Shown piece after piece: positions 9,854 to 18,516 of a DNA stretch of 53,883 bases (its first letter is position 1; each line of letters starts with the position of its first letter). Source of the DNA: Pseudomonas amygdali (GTDB taxonomy: Bacteria; Pseudomonadota; Gammaproteobacteria; Pseudomonadales; Pseudomonadaceae); the NCBI RefSeq assembly GCF_002699855.1, contig NZ_LKBW01000168.1, forward strand, positions 1 through 53,883, in the 5' to 3' direction. Below the pieces are notes generated by a model. The model worked only from the letters and a program-made list of their open reading frames with translations, was not told the DNA's origin and did no database searches. The position numbers and the translations under genes are program-made.

Positions 9854-10309
9854 TTACACGAAACACAGGGTTAAAGGTTCGGCCACAAAAGCGGGTTTTT
9901 CCTGACCTTCGATCTCCAGTGTGGCGATTGCCTTGAGCAGCCATTGGCCGGGTTTTTTCTCGGTCACTTCAGTCAACTGGACCTTGAGACGCACGCGAGA
10001 GTTGACCAGCACTGGCTGAACGAAGCGCACGCTGTCCATCCCGTAGTTGACCGCCATCTTCAAGCCTTCGGGCAGCACCATGATGCCCTCCATCAGCTTG
10101 GGGATCAGTGACAACGACAGGAAACCATGCGCAATAGTCGCGCCGAACGGAGTCTGCGCCGCTTTGACCGGGTCGACATGAATGAACTGGAAATCCCCTG
10201 TGGCTTCGGCGAACAGGTTGATGCGCTCCTGGTCGATGGTCAGCCAGTCTGAACATTCTGCGTCCTTGCCAATGTAATGCTTGAGCTCTGTGACGGGTAC
10301 AGAAGGCAT
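9854..10309 (-). CDS. MaoC-like (R)-specific enoyl-CoA hydratase
   Basis: A 151-residue single hot-dog-fold protein. The hydratase-2 motif is clear: FAEATGDFQFIHVDP (catalytic Asp and His) followed by TIAHGFLSLSLIP. Such enzymes hydrate trans-2-enoyl-CoA to (R)-3-hydroxyacyl-CoA and can feed beta-oxidation intermediates to polyhydroxyalkanoate synthesis. The ATG at 10309 has AGGAG seven bases upstream. It stands alone, divergent from cidAB. Nodulation protein N (NodN)-like is another name for this subgroup; the true acyl substrate is not visible. Confidence 0.85.
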   Translation of the reverse strand: MPSVPVTELKHYIGKDAECSDWLTIDQERINLFAEATGDFQFIHVDPVKAAQTPFGATIAHGFLSLSLIPKLMEGIMVLPEGLKMAVNYGMDSVRFVQPVLVNSRVRLKVQLTEVTEKKPGQWLLKAIATLEIEGQEKPAFVAEPLTLCFV

Positions 10310-10469
10310 GCCGCTCTCCTTGTCTGATGTGGTGTTGTGTCGAGGTGCCACCGCCCGCATCAGCTAACGCCTGCGGGCGAATCACAAGATCAGCAGAGTG
10401 TTGCCGGTTGGTCAAGCAACTGCCTCAATACGAATACCCGCTCATGACCTGCAACGCGGCGTGTTTATA

Positions 10470-10877
10470 ATGACGCCGATAATTCGCTGGATTCGTTTAT
10501 TTGCCGGGGTCCTCATGTTGTTACGGGGTTTGACATGGCTGGTGCTGTTCCAATTGTTGGGAACCGCGCTGAACCATCTGTTTCTATCGATATTGCCGGG
10601 GCCGATCATCGGTCTTGTGCTGTTGATGGCCTATCTGGTGCTGCGCGGTGAAGTGAGCGAGCCGATCAGCATGGCCGCCAGCAGTCTGCTGCGTTATCTG
10701 CCGCTGCTGCTGGTACCGCCTGCCGTTGGCGTTATGGTGTATGCGTCGGCCATCGCCAAGGACTTCTGGGCGATCTTCGGTACGCTGACCCTGTCGTTGA
10801 TGATTTCCGTGACCTTTGTCGGCTGGCTGATGCAGACACTCATCAGGCGCCAGGCCCGACGCCAGGAGGGGTCATGA
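10470..10877 (+). CDS. CidA/LrgA family membrane protein
   Basis: A 135-residue integral membrane protein with four hydrophobic segments, of the holin-like CidA/LrgA family. PGPIIGLVLLMAYL is the family's first conserved motif. With CidB/LrgB it is linked to murein hydrolase export, cell lysis and overflow metabolism in Gram-positives; in pseudomonads the role is less clear. The gene overlaps the next by four bases (ATGA). There is no convincing ribosome binding site before the ATG at 10470, and TATAAT (10466-10471) overlaps it with ATGACC 16 bases upstream. The true start may therefore lie downstream, for example the ATG at 10515, or the message may be nearly leaderless. Confidence 0.85.
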   Translation: MTPIIRWIRLFAGVLMLLRGLTWLVLFQLLGTALNHLFLSILPGPIIGLVLLMAYLVLRGEVSEPISMAASSLLRYLPLLLVPPAVGVMVYASAIAKDFWAIFGTLTLSLMISVTFVGWLMQTLIRRQARRQEGS

Positions 10878-11590
10878 ATATGGACTGGCACGGTGCATGG
10901 CTATCGGTGATTCACCATCCGCTTTTTGGCATCGCGATCACCCTGGGTGCCTATCAACTGGCGATGGCTGTGTACGAGCGAACCCGTTGGCTGTTTCTGC
11001 AGCCGGTGCTGGTCTCGATGGTGGTGGTAATCAGTGTTGTGCTGTTCTGCGATCTTGAATACACCGAGTACCGCAAGAGCACTGAAATTCTCAGCACGCT
11101 GCTGGGGCCTGCGACCGTGGCGCTGGCGGTGCCGCTTTACCTGAATATGCGCCGAATCCGACAGCTGTTCTGGCCTGTCTTGACTACGCTGGTAGTCGGC
11201 GGGGTTTTTGCCACCGGGTTGTGTGTCGGGTTCGGGGTGCTGTTCGGTGCCGACCATATGATTCTGATGACCATGGCCCCCAAGTCGGTCACCTCGCCCA
11301 TCGCCATGCTGGTTGCCGAGCAGATCGGCGGCGTCGCAGCCCTGGCGGCGGTTTTTGTGTTGATTACTGGCGTATTCGGTGCCATTTTCGGCCCCGGTCT
11401 GCTGTCGCTGGCCGGGGTTGATAACCCTGCGGCTCGCGGCATGGCACTGGGTCTTACCGCTCATGCGGTGGGGACTTCCGTGGCATTGCAGGAGGGAGAG
11501 GAATCGGGGGCTTTTGCTGCGTTGGCAATGAGTCTGATGGGCGTTGCGACGGCACTGTTCCTGCCGCTGGCAATGTCGCGGGCCATTTAA
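10874..11590 (+). CDS. CidB/LrgB family membrane protein
   Basis: 238-residue partner of the upstream CidA-like protein, about six to seven membrane segments. Conserved LrgB features include the FGADHMILMTMAPKSVTSPIA loop, PIAMLVAEQIGGVAALAAVFVL, and GLTAHAVGTSVALQEGEESGAFAALAMSL at the end. The pair is thought to act in carbon-overflow control or programmed lysis (pyruvate transport in some bacteria). Translation is coupled to cidA. The following gene begins 13 bases after its stop and is probably in the same transcript. Confidence 0.9.
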   Translation: MNMDWHGAWLSVIHHPLFGIAITLGAYQLAMAVYERTRWLFLQPVLVSMVVVISVVLFCDLEYTEYRKSTEILSTLLGPATVALAVPLYLNMRRIRQLFWPVLTTLVVGGVFATGLCVGFGVLFGADHMILMTMAPKSVTSPIAMLVAEQIGGVAALAAVFVLITGVFGAIFGPGLLSLAGVDNPAARGMALGLTAHAVGTSVALQEGEESGAFAALAMSLMGVATALFLPLAMSRAI

Positions 11591-11603
11591 AGGAGGCTTT
11601 TCC

Positions 11604-12194
11604 ATGACGTTGCCATTGTTTCCGTTGAACGCTGTGCTGTTTCCAGGTTGCGTGCTTGATCTGCAGTTGTTTGAAGCGCGCTATCTGGACATGATCGGCC
11701 GCTGCATGAAGCAGGGTGAAGGGTTTGGTGTGGTGTGCATCACCGAAGGAAGTGAGGTGGGCACCGTGCCGGGCGGCTACTCGCCGATTGGCTGCGAAGC
11801 ACTGGTCACGGATTTCCAGCAGCAGGACAACGGCTTGCTGGGCATCCGTGTCGTCGGTGGGCGGCGCTTCCGGGTGGTCGCCGCTGAAGTTCAGCGCGAT
11901 CAACTGCTGGTGGCCGAGGTTGAATGGCTGCAAGAGCCAGTGGAGCGTCCGTTGCAGGAAGAAGACGCCGACCTCGTTGCACTGCTGGAAGCGCTGGCCG
12001 AGCACCCGATGGTGGCGTCCTTGAACATGGGCGTGTCGGCCGGTGGGCAGTATTCATTGTCCAACCAGCTTGCCTATCTGCTGCCGTTCACCGAAAAGGA
12101 CAAGGTGGAGCTTCTGGAAATCGACGACCCCGAAGAACGCCTCGACGCGATTCAGGAACTACTCGATGAAATGCAGGGCGACCTGCAGGCCTGA
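11604..12194 (+). CDS. LON peptidase substrate-binding-domain protein
   Basis: A 196-residue protein that corresponds only to the N-terminal substrate-recognition domain of Lon protease. It shows LPLFPLNAVLFPGCVLDLQLFEARYLDMI, ITEGSEVG, and IRVVGGRRFRV. It lacks the AAA+ ATPase and serine-lysine protease parts, so it cannot degrade proteins alone. Stand-alone copies are widespread in proteobacteria and of uncertain role. A very strong ribosome binding site, AAAGGAGG, lies eight bases before the ATG at 11604. It is probably the third gene of the cidAB transcript. Confidence 0.9.
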   Translation: MTLPLFPLNAVLFPGCVLDLQLFEARYLDMIGRCMKQGEGFGVVCITEGSEVGTVPGGYSPIGCEALVTDFQQQDNGLLGIRVVGGRRFRVVAAEVQRDQLLVAEVEWLQEPVERPLQEEDADLVALLEALAEHPMVASLNMGVSAGGQYSLSNQLAYLLPFTEKDKVELLEIDDPEERLDAIQELLDEMQGDLQA

Positions 12195-12235
12195 GCCTCG
12201 ATCGCGCTGCTCATTGCGCAACACGTCAGGCGAGG

Positions 12236-12802
12236 TTAGCGCGGCGGATATTGCTCCAGAATTTTTGCCACCGTGGTGCGGATGGCCTGCTCCCGTTCAG
12301 CCGGGTTGCCAGCGTTGTCGTTAAGGATGCGCTCGGTGCTGCCGCGCCAGACCAGTTTGCCGTCCTTACCGTCGAACATATCAATCTGCAAGGTGCCGAC
12401 CTTGTAGTCGACGCTGCGGGTTTCGGTGTTCATCGGCCCGTTCCAGTAGCCATAACCACCCCAGGGATTCCAGCCCCCGCCATAGTTGGTGCTGACCGTC
12501 TGCTGACGGTTTTCGACAATCAGCCAGGCCTGCACTTTCAAATCCGGCCGGGCACCGGCAGCGGCCATACGCAGGCCGCGCTGGTCCAGTTGCTCGCTGA
12601 TCGATTGGCGAATGCGTTGCTCGGTCAGGTCACTTTTGAGCCGTGGGTCATCATCCGGCTGATACTGAACGGCAGGCTCTTTCCAGCTCCAGTTGCGATA
12701 GCCGCCGAAATCACGCTGGGCATCGAAATCGCGATTGATCGAATTGCTCTGACAGGCAGCCAGCAGCAAGGCACAGGACAGCAGGACGATACGGCGAAAC
12801 AT
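12236..12802 (-). CDS. DUF4136 lipoprotein (first of tandem pair)
   Basis: 188 residues with a lipoprotein signal MFRRIVLLSCALLLAAC. The mature protein has the DUF4136 plan: DFDAQRDFGGYRNWSWKEP near the start, then a DLTEQRIRQSISEQLDQRGLR helix, a strand pattern PDLKVQAWL, a Gly/Trp/Tyr-rich insert (NYGGGWNPWGGYGYWNG), and a C-terminal VGTLQIDMFDGKDGKLVWRG. Function is unknown; members are envelope lipoproteins. It lies 18 bases downstream of a second DUF4136 gene, and both likely come from one duplication and one transcript. Confidence 0.8.
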   Translation of the reverse strand: MFRRIVLLSCALLLAACQSNSINRDFDAQRDFGGYRNWSWKEPAVQYQPDDDPRLKSDLTEQRIRQSISEQLDQRGLRMAAAGARPDLKVQAWLIVENRQQTVSTNYGGGWNPWGGYGYWNGPMNTETRSVDYKVGTLQIDMFDGKDGKLVWRGSTERILNDNAGNPAEREQAIRTTVAKILEQYPPR

Positions 12803-12820
12803 GGCAGTGCTCCGAATGGG

Positions 12821-13459
12821 TTACGAAGGAGGGTAGGCCGTCAGCGCCTGTTGCACGGCCTGACGTAATGCGCTGCTGCGGTCTGCCAGGTTATTGCTGG
12901 CGCGTGCATCTGCGCTGGCGCTCCATACCGGTTGACCGGTGCGTGCGTCGATCAGATTGATCTGCACCACCATCACGTTTTCCTTATAAGTGCGCACCAC
13001 CGGCACGCTGGCGTATCCGCCGTAACCGGGCCGGTAACCATCGTAGCGGCCATAGCCCATGCCGCCTGCGTAATACGGATCGTAATCTTCGCGCACCTGA
13101 CGCAGCCGGGTTTCCTGCCGGGTTGTGGCGCTGACGTAGAGGTCCGCAGCTTGATTACCGCGAGCCGGCCGCAAGCCGCGTTGGTCCAGACCATTGCTGA
13201 CTGCTTCGACCACCTGCGCCGAATCCACCCAAGCCGTACCGGGCGGCAACTGGCCGTTGAGCCAGCCCCACGACCGATACCGGCCATAGTCGCGCGGCGG
13301 CGCAGGGTAGGCGCTCATGTCCAGCGTCCTTGCCGCCTGCGCAGGAGCGGGCGGCATGGGCAGAGAGCTGGCGACATACGGGTTGTCGCTCTGGCAGGCG
13401 CTGATCCCGAACAGACTGGTCCCCAGCAGCACGGCAAACAAGGCAGAACGGTGTTTCAT
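12821..13459 (-). CDS. DUF4136 lipoprotein (second of tandem pair)
   Basis: 212 residues, lipoprotein signal ending in FGISAC. It has the same order of elements as its downstream neighbour: a [10 protein letters not shown] opening strand, [17 protein letters not shown] helix, [12 protein letters not shown] strand, a Gly/Tyr-rich insert ([20 protein letters not shown]) and [19 protein letters not shown]. It ends with [15 protein letters not shown], echoing EQYPPR in the neighbour. Function is unknown. The ATG at 13459 is chosen because the signal peptide starts there; the in-frame upstream extension is not a signal. Confidence 0.8.
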   Translation of the reverse strand: MKHRSALFAVLLGTSLFGISACQSDNPYVASSLPMPPAPAQAARTLDMSAYPAPPRDYGRYRSWGWLNGQLPPGTAWVDSAQVVEAVSNGLDQRGLRPARGNQAADLYVSATTRQETRLRQVREDYDPYYAGGMGYGRYDGYRPGYGGYASVPVVRTYKENVMVVQINLIDARTGQPVWSASADARASNNLADRSSALRQAVQQALTAYPPS

Positions 13460-13478
13460 GGTGGGCTCCGCAGTGATG

Positions 13479-14228
13479 TCAGACCGGACGGCACATCCAG
13501 TGAAGATATCGACCCAGCCCGGCAAAGGCTGGATGACGCCGATGCGCCAGTTCCATTTCCAGCAGATCCGTCAGCTCGGCCCGAGCCTGGAATTCAACCG
13601 GCATGTAATCGTGAAATACCCGCACCCCGCTACGGGTTTCGACTTGCCACAGGCCTTCAAGTTGCGTCGCCAGTTCCCGAGGATCGAGCGGTTGTTGTGG
13701 CGTCAGGCTCTGCTTTTCCCCGGCCATGTCATTTTTGCGCATCTTGCGGAAATGACCTTTCAACAAGTTGCGATAGATCAGCGCATCACGGTTGTAAAAA
13801 GCCAGTGACAGCCAGCCATCGTCGCGGGTCAAGCGGCGCAGTACCGGAAGGATGGCGTGCGGCTCGGCCAGCCATTCCAGCACGGCGTGGCACAGCACCA
13901 GATCGTAAGTGTCGCTCAGTAAACCGGGCAGCGCCTGCCAAGGAGCCTGAATGAAGGACGCCGTCTGTCCGGCCTCGACAAAGCGCTGACGTGCGCCTTC
14001 GAGCATGGGTTCGGCGGGCTCGGCCAGGGTCACTTCATGTCCTTGTTCGGCCAGCCACAGGGACATGTGGCCCAGCCCCGCGCCGATATCCAGCACGCGA
14101 AGCGGTCGTGCGGGCAGCGTCTCGGTCAAATCGGCCTGCAGCACCGCCAGACGAATGGCTCCCTTGGCACCGCCGTAGATCTTTTCTGCAAAGCGGGTCG
14201 CCAGCTGGTCGAAATGCCGATCACTCAC
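13479..14228 (-). CDS. cmoM: tRNA 5-carboxymethoxyuridine methyltransferase CmoM
   Basis: SAM-dependent methyltransferase that makes the methyl ester of cmo5U34 in tRNA wobble positions. The protein is about 249 residues, starting [23 protein letters not shown], which matches the E. coli CmoM (SmtA) opening in pattern. The SAM site [22 protein letters not shown] is at about residue 44. The mid-protein [13 protein letters not shown] and late [14 protein letters not shown] and GLGRYLHWM are family features. The start is a GTG at 14228 overlapping the stop of the preceding gene (GTGA); longer in-frame starts lack similarity. Confidence 0.9.
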   Translation of the reverse strand: MSDRHFDQLATRFAEKIYGGAKGAIRLAVLQADLTETLPARPLRVLDIGAGLGHMSLWLAEQGHEVTLAEPAEPMLEGARQRFVEAGQTASFIQAPWQALPGLLSDTYDLVLCHAVLEWLAEPHAILPVLRRLTRDDGWLSLAFYNRDALIYRNLLKGHFRKMRKNDMAGEKQSLTPQQPLDPRELATQLEGLWQVETRSGVRVFHDYMPVEFQARAELTDLLEMELAHRRHPAFAGLGRYLHWMCRPV

Positions 14229-14530
14229 TTGGCAAATCTCCGCTCGCTGTCTGCCAGCTTGTTGCGCACCACGGTTTCCATGTCCAGCCCCAGCTCGCTG
14301 CACAGCAACAACAGATAAAGAACGATATCGCCGACTTCCTGACCGGCATGTTCCAGTTGGTCGGCAGGCAGCTCGCGGGACTGGTCTTCACGCAGCCACT
14401 GGAATATCTCCACCAGCTCGGCCATTTCCACGCTGGCAGCCATGGCCAGATTTTTCGGGCTGTGAAATTGCTTCCAGTCATTCTGGTCGCGGATGCGGTG
14501 CAGGCGTTGGGTCAACTCGTCGAGGTTCAT
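14225..14530 (-). CDS. MazG-like nucleotide pyrophosphohydrolase
   Basis: A 101-residue all-alpha NTP pyrophosphohydrolase of the MazG/RS21-C6 (dCTPase-like) group. Metal-binding acidic residues are visible in EMAELVEIFQWL (ExxE) and EVGDIVLYLLLLCSELG (ExxD). Members hydrolyse unwanted (d)NTPs such as modified dCTP. The ATG at 14530 has AGGAG eight bases before it, and the stop overlaps the cmoM GTG start, so the two are co-translated. Exact nucleotide preference cannot be read from sequence. Confidence 0.85.
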   Translation of the reverse strand: MNLDELTQRLHRIRDQNDWKQFHSPKNLAMAASVEMAELVEIFQWLREDQSRELPADQLEHAGQEVGDIVLYLLLLCSELGLDMETVVRNKLADSERRFAK

Positions 14531-14650
14531 CGTGCTCTCCTGAAGGTGCATAGCTTCAGGGGGAACGGGTCGCCAGGCAAGTGGGCGTTGCGGTTTGTTC
14601 AGCCATTGAAGGGAGCGGTGCTCCCGTCAGAGGGTTTTATCAGGGATGCA

Positions 14651-15508
14651 TCACTCGGTTGCAGGCTGCCAGCTACCGATCATATGCACGATGCCCTCCT
14701 GGCCTTCGACACGGAACTGACCATGAGAGCCAGCGGCGCTGGCCGAGAGTGTGACGTCGGCGGGCAGGCGTACCGGCTTCTGGAACTGCACGCTGATCTC
14801 GACATTCGAGGCTGGCAAGTGCTCGCCAAGGGCCGCGAGCGTACGTGCCTTGAGCCACATGCCGTGGGCGATGGCGCGCGGTAAGCCGAACAGCTTGGCG
14901 CTGGGTGCGCTGAGGTGAATAGGGTTGTAGTCGCCCGATACTTTGGCGTACTCACGCCCGATTTGTGCCGACGCACGCCAGTTGTCCAGCTCGATCAAAG
15001 GCAGCGGCGCAAGCTCGGGATGCTCTACAGGCGCGTCTTCCAGATGCACGGCGGTGCACAGCATGGTGCTTTCTTCTTCCCAAAGCAGGCCCATGCCGTC
15101 CTCGGCCTGAGTCACCAGGGTGAAGGTGGCGCCTTTGGCGTGCGGGCGCAGGTCGGTGGCCTGAACGCTGATATACAGCTGGCTTACGCCGCCGAGCGGG
15201 CGATGAGTGCGAATGCGATTGGCAAGGTGAATAAGCCCCAGCAACGGAAACGGGAATTCCTGAGAGGTCATCAGCTGCATTTGTAACGGAAAGGCCAGCA
15301 CATGCGGATACGTCGGCGGCAGCAGGCTGCTTTCTTCGAATCCACAGACCTTGCGGTAGGCATCAAGCTTGTCGGTATCGACCGCGATCCAGCTTCGCAA
15401 TCCCAGATCGGGTAACTGCGACCCTGTGACCTTGCGCCTGAGCGCTGCCTGGATGAACAGGTTGGACAGGGGCTGCAGAGAATTGAGGTAGCGCCAGTGA
15501 GCCGTCAT
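14651..15508 (-). CDS. MaoC-domain acyl-CoA/ACP hydratase (HtdX-like)
   Basis: About 285 residues: a degenerate N-terminal hot-dog half and a C-terminal catalytic half with YAKVSGDYNPIHLSAPSAKLFG (Asp and His) and AIAHGMWLKARTLAAL. Double-hot-dog MaoC proteins hydrate enoyl thioesters in fatty acid or PHA-linked cycles. Two ATGs are adjacent (15511 and 15508); the second has AAGGAG at the better spacing of seven. It follows the FabG-type gene by 30 bp and is read with it, opposite a thiolase gene. Together the three supply thiolase, ketoreductase and hydratase steps. Confidence 0.85.
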   Translation of the reverse strand: MTAHWRYLNSLQPLSNLFIQAALRRKVTGSQLPDLGLRSWIAVDTDKLDAYRKVCGFEESSLLPPTYPHVLAFPLQMQLMTSQEFPFPLLGLIHLANRIRTHRPLGGVSQLYISVQATDLRPHAKGATFTLVTQAEDGMGLLWEEESTMLCTAVHLEDAPVEHPELAPLPLIELDNWRASAQIGREYAKVSGDYNPIHLSAPSAKLFGLPRAIAHGMWLKARTLAALGEHLPASNVEISVQFQKPVRLPADVTLSASAAGSHGQFRVEGQEGIVHMIGSWQPATE

Positions 15509-15538
15509 CATCCATCTCCTTGAATTCGATGCTGGGGC

Positions 15539-16894
15539 TTATGCCCCGATCACGTTTTGACCACATACACGTAGAACCTGACCGCTCACCGCGCCGCTGC
15601 CCGGCTGGCTGAACCACGCCACAGCTTCAGCAACATCCTGTGGCGAACCGCCCTGACCGAGCGAACTCATGCGCCGTCCTGCCTCACGCAGGGTGAACGG
15701 CATGTGCGCGGTCATTTTCGTTTCGATGAAGCCTGGCGCGACGGCATTGATGCTGATGCCGCGCGACTTGAGCCCGGGAGCCATCGCCTTGGCAAAACCG
15801 ATCAGACCGGCCTTACTGGTGGTGTAGTTGGTTTGCCCGCGATTACCGGCAATGCCGCTGATCGACGCCATGAGCACAATCCGCGCGTTATCCCTCAGCG
15901 CACCGGCGTCGAGAAGCACCTGAGTCAGCACTTGCGGAGCGTTGAGGTTGACCGCCAGTACCGAATCCCAGAAGTCCTCCGGCATGTTGACCAGCGTCTT
16001 GTCACGCGTGATGCCAGCGTTATGCACCAGTATGTCGACGCCGTCCGGCAGGTGTTCAAGCAACTGGGCCGGAGCATCCGCCGCGCAGATATCCAGCGCC
16101 AGCGCCTGGCCGCCGAGCCGTGAGGCCAGTGCTTCCAGTTCGTTTTTGGTCTGTGGCACGTCCAGCAGGATGACCTGCGCGCCATCACGGGTCAGGGTCT
16201 CGGCAATCGACGCACCGATGCCGCGCGCCGCGCCCGTCACCACAGCCTTGCGTCCGGCCAGCGGGCGAGTCCAGTCCTGCACTTTGCCCGGACAGGCGCT
16301 CAGGTGGACAAACTGACCGGAGATGAACGCAGCCTTGGGCGTCAGGAAGAAGCGCAAGGCGCCCTCCAGTTGATCCTGCGCGTCGTCATCCACTTGCAGC
16401 AGCTTGACCGTTGCGCCGTTGCGCACTTCCTTGGCCAGCGAGCGGCTGAAACCTACGATGGCCTGTTGAGTGCTGGCCGCCAGCGGATCAGCGAGTGTTT
16501 CGGGGGATTTGCCGAGGATGACCACATGTGCGCAGTGGTCAAGATTGCGCAGCAGTGGCTGAAAGAAGTCCCGCAGCTGCCTGAGCTGCTCAGTGCGCAG
16601 AATCTGGCTGGCGTCGAACACCACCGCTTTCAGGCGAGGCCCCTGGTTGGACACCCAAGTGGTGGCGCCAGGCATGTCACTGCCAAAACTGTAAAGCGAG
16701 TCGGTCAGACGGCTGGCGAACTGCCGGACCTGATCCCCCAGCGGCCCGGCACTGATCAGCAGTGTGCCTTCTACAGGACGAAGCCGGCCGGCCTGCCAGC
16801 GCTCCAGGTGCGTGGGGGCGGGCAGACCGACGGCATTCACCAGGCGCCGACCCATGTCGGAATTGGCGAAATCAATATAGCGATCTGACGGCAT
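15539..16894 (-). CDS. Long 3-oxoacyl-ACP reductase, FabG4 type
   Basis: A 451-residue ketoreductase, nearly twice the length of ordinary FabG. The C-terminal 240 residues are a classical SDR: TGAARGIG near residue 219, NAGITRDKTL, SISG with the catalytic serine, YTTSK with Tyr and Lys about 355-359, and the NAVAPGFIETKMT loop. The N-terminal 200 residues are a second, degenerate Rossmann-like domain, as in mycobacterial high-molecular-weight FabG4. It reduces 3-oxoacyl thioesters, here probably acyl-CoA, with NAD(P)H. It starts the fabG-maoC operon and is divergent from the thiolase. Confidence 0.9.
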   Translation of the reverse strand: MPSDRYIDFANSDMGRRLVNAVGLPAPTHLERWQAGRLRPVEGTLLISAGPLGDQVRQFASRLTDSLYSFGSDMPGATTWVSNQGPRLKAVVFDASQILRTEQLRQLRDFFQPLLRNLDHCAHVVILGKSPETLADPLAASTQQAIVGFSRSLAKEVRNGATVKLLQVDDDAQDQLEGALRFFLTPKAAFISGQFVHLSACPGKVQDWTRPLAGRKAVVTGAARGIGASIAETLTRDGAQVILLDVPQTKNELEALASRLGGQALALDICAADAPAQLLEHLPDGVDILVHNAGITRDKTLVNMPEDFWDSVLAVNLNAPQVLTQVLLDAGALRDNARIVLMASISGIAGNRGQTNYTTSKAGLIGFAKAMAPGLKSRGISINAVAPGFIETKMTAHMPFTLREAGRRMSSLGQGGSPQDVAEAVAWFSQPGSGAVSGQVLRVCGQNVIGA

Positions 16895-17002
16895 GGAACA
16901 CTCTCCTGAAGTCGGGGTTCAAAGGAATGGACCACGGTGGCATGACGTTTGTTCTTGCGATCGACACGGCTCATCCATTCGCTTGAAGAAAGGGAGTTTT
17001 CC

Positions 17003-18280
17003 ATGACGCATCCTAGTCGGGTCGCCATCGTTGGCGGTAACCGCATTCCGTTCGCCCGCTCCAATGGTCCTTACGCCACTGCCAGCAATCAGCACATGCT
17101 CACTGCCGCTCTGGAGGGGCTGATCGAGCGCTTCAATCTGCACGGGTTGCGCATGGGCGAGGTAGTGACAGGCGCGGTGCTCAAGCACTCCAGAGACTTC
17201 AACCTGACCCGCGAATGCGTGCTCGGCTCGCGACTGTCGGCGCAGACCCCGGCGTATGACATTCAGCAAGCCTGCGGCACGGGGCTGGAAGCCGCGTTGC
17301 TGGTGGCCAACAAAATCGCGCTGGGGCAGATCGAGTGCGGCATTGCCGGGGGCGTGGACACCACGTCGGATGCGCCGATAGGTGTCAATGAAGGGCTGCG
17401 CAAGATTCTGTTACAGGTTAACCGCAGCAAGACGCCGGGCGACAAGATCAAGGCCCTGATGCAGTTGCGTCCGCATCACCTCAAACCGGAGCTGCCCCGT
17501 AACGGCGAGCCACGTACGCGGTTGTCCATGGGCCAGCATTGTGAGCTGATGGCGCAGAACTGGGGCATAGAACGCGGGGCGCAGGATCAACTGGCGCTCG
17601 AGAGCCATCTGAAAATGGCCGCAGCCTACGCTGAGGGCTGGCAGGATGACTTGATAACGCCGTACCTTGGGCTGATCCGTGACAACAACCTGCGCCCGGA
17701 CCTGACCCTCGAAAAGCTGGCTTGCCTCAAGCCCGCATTCGAGCGAAGTGCCAAGGGCACGCTGTCGGCCGGCAACTCGACGCCGCTGACCGACGGCGCG
17801 TCGGTGGTGTTGCTGGCCAGTGAAGAGTGGGCGCACGAGCGCGGCCTGCCGGTGCTGGCCTATTGGCGGGATGGCGAGGCCGCGGCGGTGGATTTCGTCA
17901 ACGGCGCAGAAGGGCTGCTGATGGCCCCGGCCTACGCCGTTCCGCGCCTGCTGGCGCGCAATGGCCTGACCCTTCAGGATTTTGATTACTACGAAATTCA
18001 CGAAGCCTTCGCTGCACAGGTGCTGTGCACCCTCAAAGCCTGGGAGGACGCTGATTACTGCAAGATCCGTCTGGGACTGGACGCGCCATTGGGGGCTATT
18101 GACCGCAGCAAACTGAACGTCAAGGGCAGCTCGCTGGCAGCCGGGCATCCGTTTGCCGCAACCGGAGGCCGCATCGTCGCCAACCTGGCCAAACTGCTCG
18201 ATGCAGCAGGCAGCGGGCGTGGATTGATTTCGATCTGCGCAGCTGGCGGGCAGGGTGTTACGGCGATTCTGGAGCGTTAG
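17003..18280 (+). CDS. Acetyl-CoA C-acyltransferase, FadI type
   Basis: Thiolase that condenses or cleaves acyl-CoA units. The 425-residue protein has the acyl-accepting cysteine in DIQQACGTGLEAALL (about residue 91), the family VNVKGSSLAAGHPFAATGGR with its active-site His near 381, and the C-terminal CAAGGQG with the second cysteine. The length and internal insertions fit FadI/FadA2 rather than PhaA. The ATG at 17003 has AAAGGGAG about seven bases upstream. It is divergent from the FabG4/MaoC operon across a 108-bp intergenic region. Direction (breakdown or synthesis) is not decided by the sequence. Confidence 0.9.
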   Translation: MTHPSRVAIVGGNRIPFARSNGPYATASNQHMLTAALEGLIERFNLHGLRMGEVVTGAVLKHSRDFNLTRECVLGSRLSAQTPAYDIQQACGTGLEAALLVANKIALGQIECGIAGGVDTTSDAPIGVNEGLRKILLQVNRSKTPGDKIKALMQLRPHHLKPELPRNGEPRTRLSMGQHCELMAQNWGIERGAQDQLALESHLKMAAAYAEGWQDDLITPYLGLIRDNNLRPDLTLEKLACLKPAFERSAKGTLSAGNSTPLTDGASVVLLASEEWAHERGLPVLAYWRDGEAAAVDFVNGAEGLLMAPAYAVPRLLARNGLTLQDFDYYEIHEAFAAQVLCTLKAWEDADYCKIRLGLDAPLGAIDRSKLNVKGSSLAAGHPFAATGGRIVANLAKLLDAAGSGRGLISICAAGGQGVTAILER

Positions 18281-18340
18281 GCAAATACTGGGGGCATGGG
18301 CATAATCCACAGCGGAAAAGGACGGTACGTCTGAAGAGAT

Positions 18341-18461
18341 ATGACGCGGAGCGTCATGAACGGCATGCCGACGCGGAGCATTGGCACGATAAGGTTCTTC
18401 TGGACACCTCTCGTTCCTCACGCTCCAGAGTGGGAATGCATTTCGTGACGCTCCGCGTCAC
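18341..18461. repeat. Double-hairpin repeat, inverted pair (copies 3a and 3b)
   Basis: One copy, ATGACGC-gga-GCGTCAT followed by a GCCGACGC/GGAGCATTGGC arm and ACGAT, occupies 18341-18390. A second in reverse orientation (ending GTGACGC-tcc-GCGTCAC) occupies about 18409-18461. The pair fills most of the 236-bp gap between the thiolase and the small membrane protein. Confidence 0.8.
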
Positions 18462-18516
18462 ACCCGTGCGCGGGATGAACAGTCAGCATTATTGGCCTGT
18501 AACGTTGAGGTAAGGC

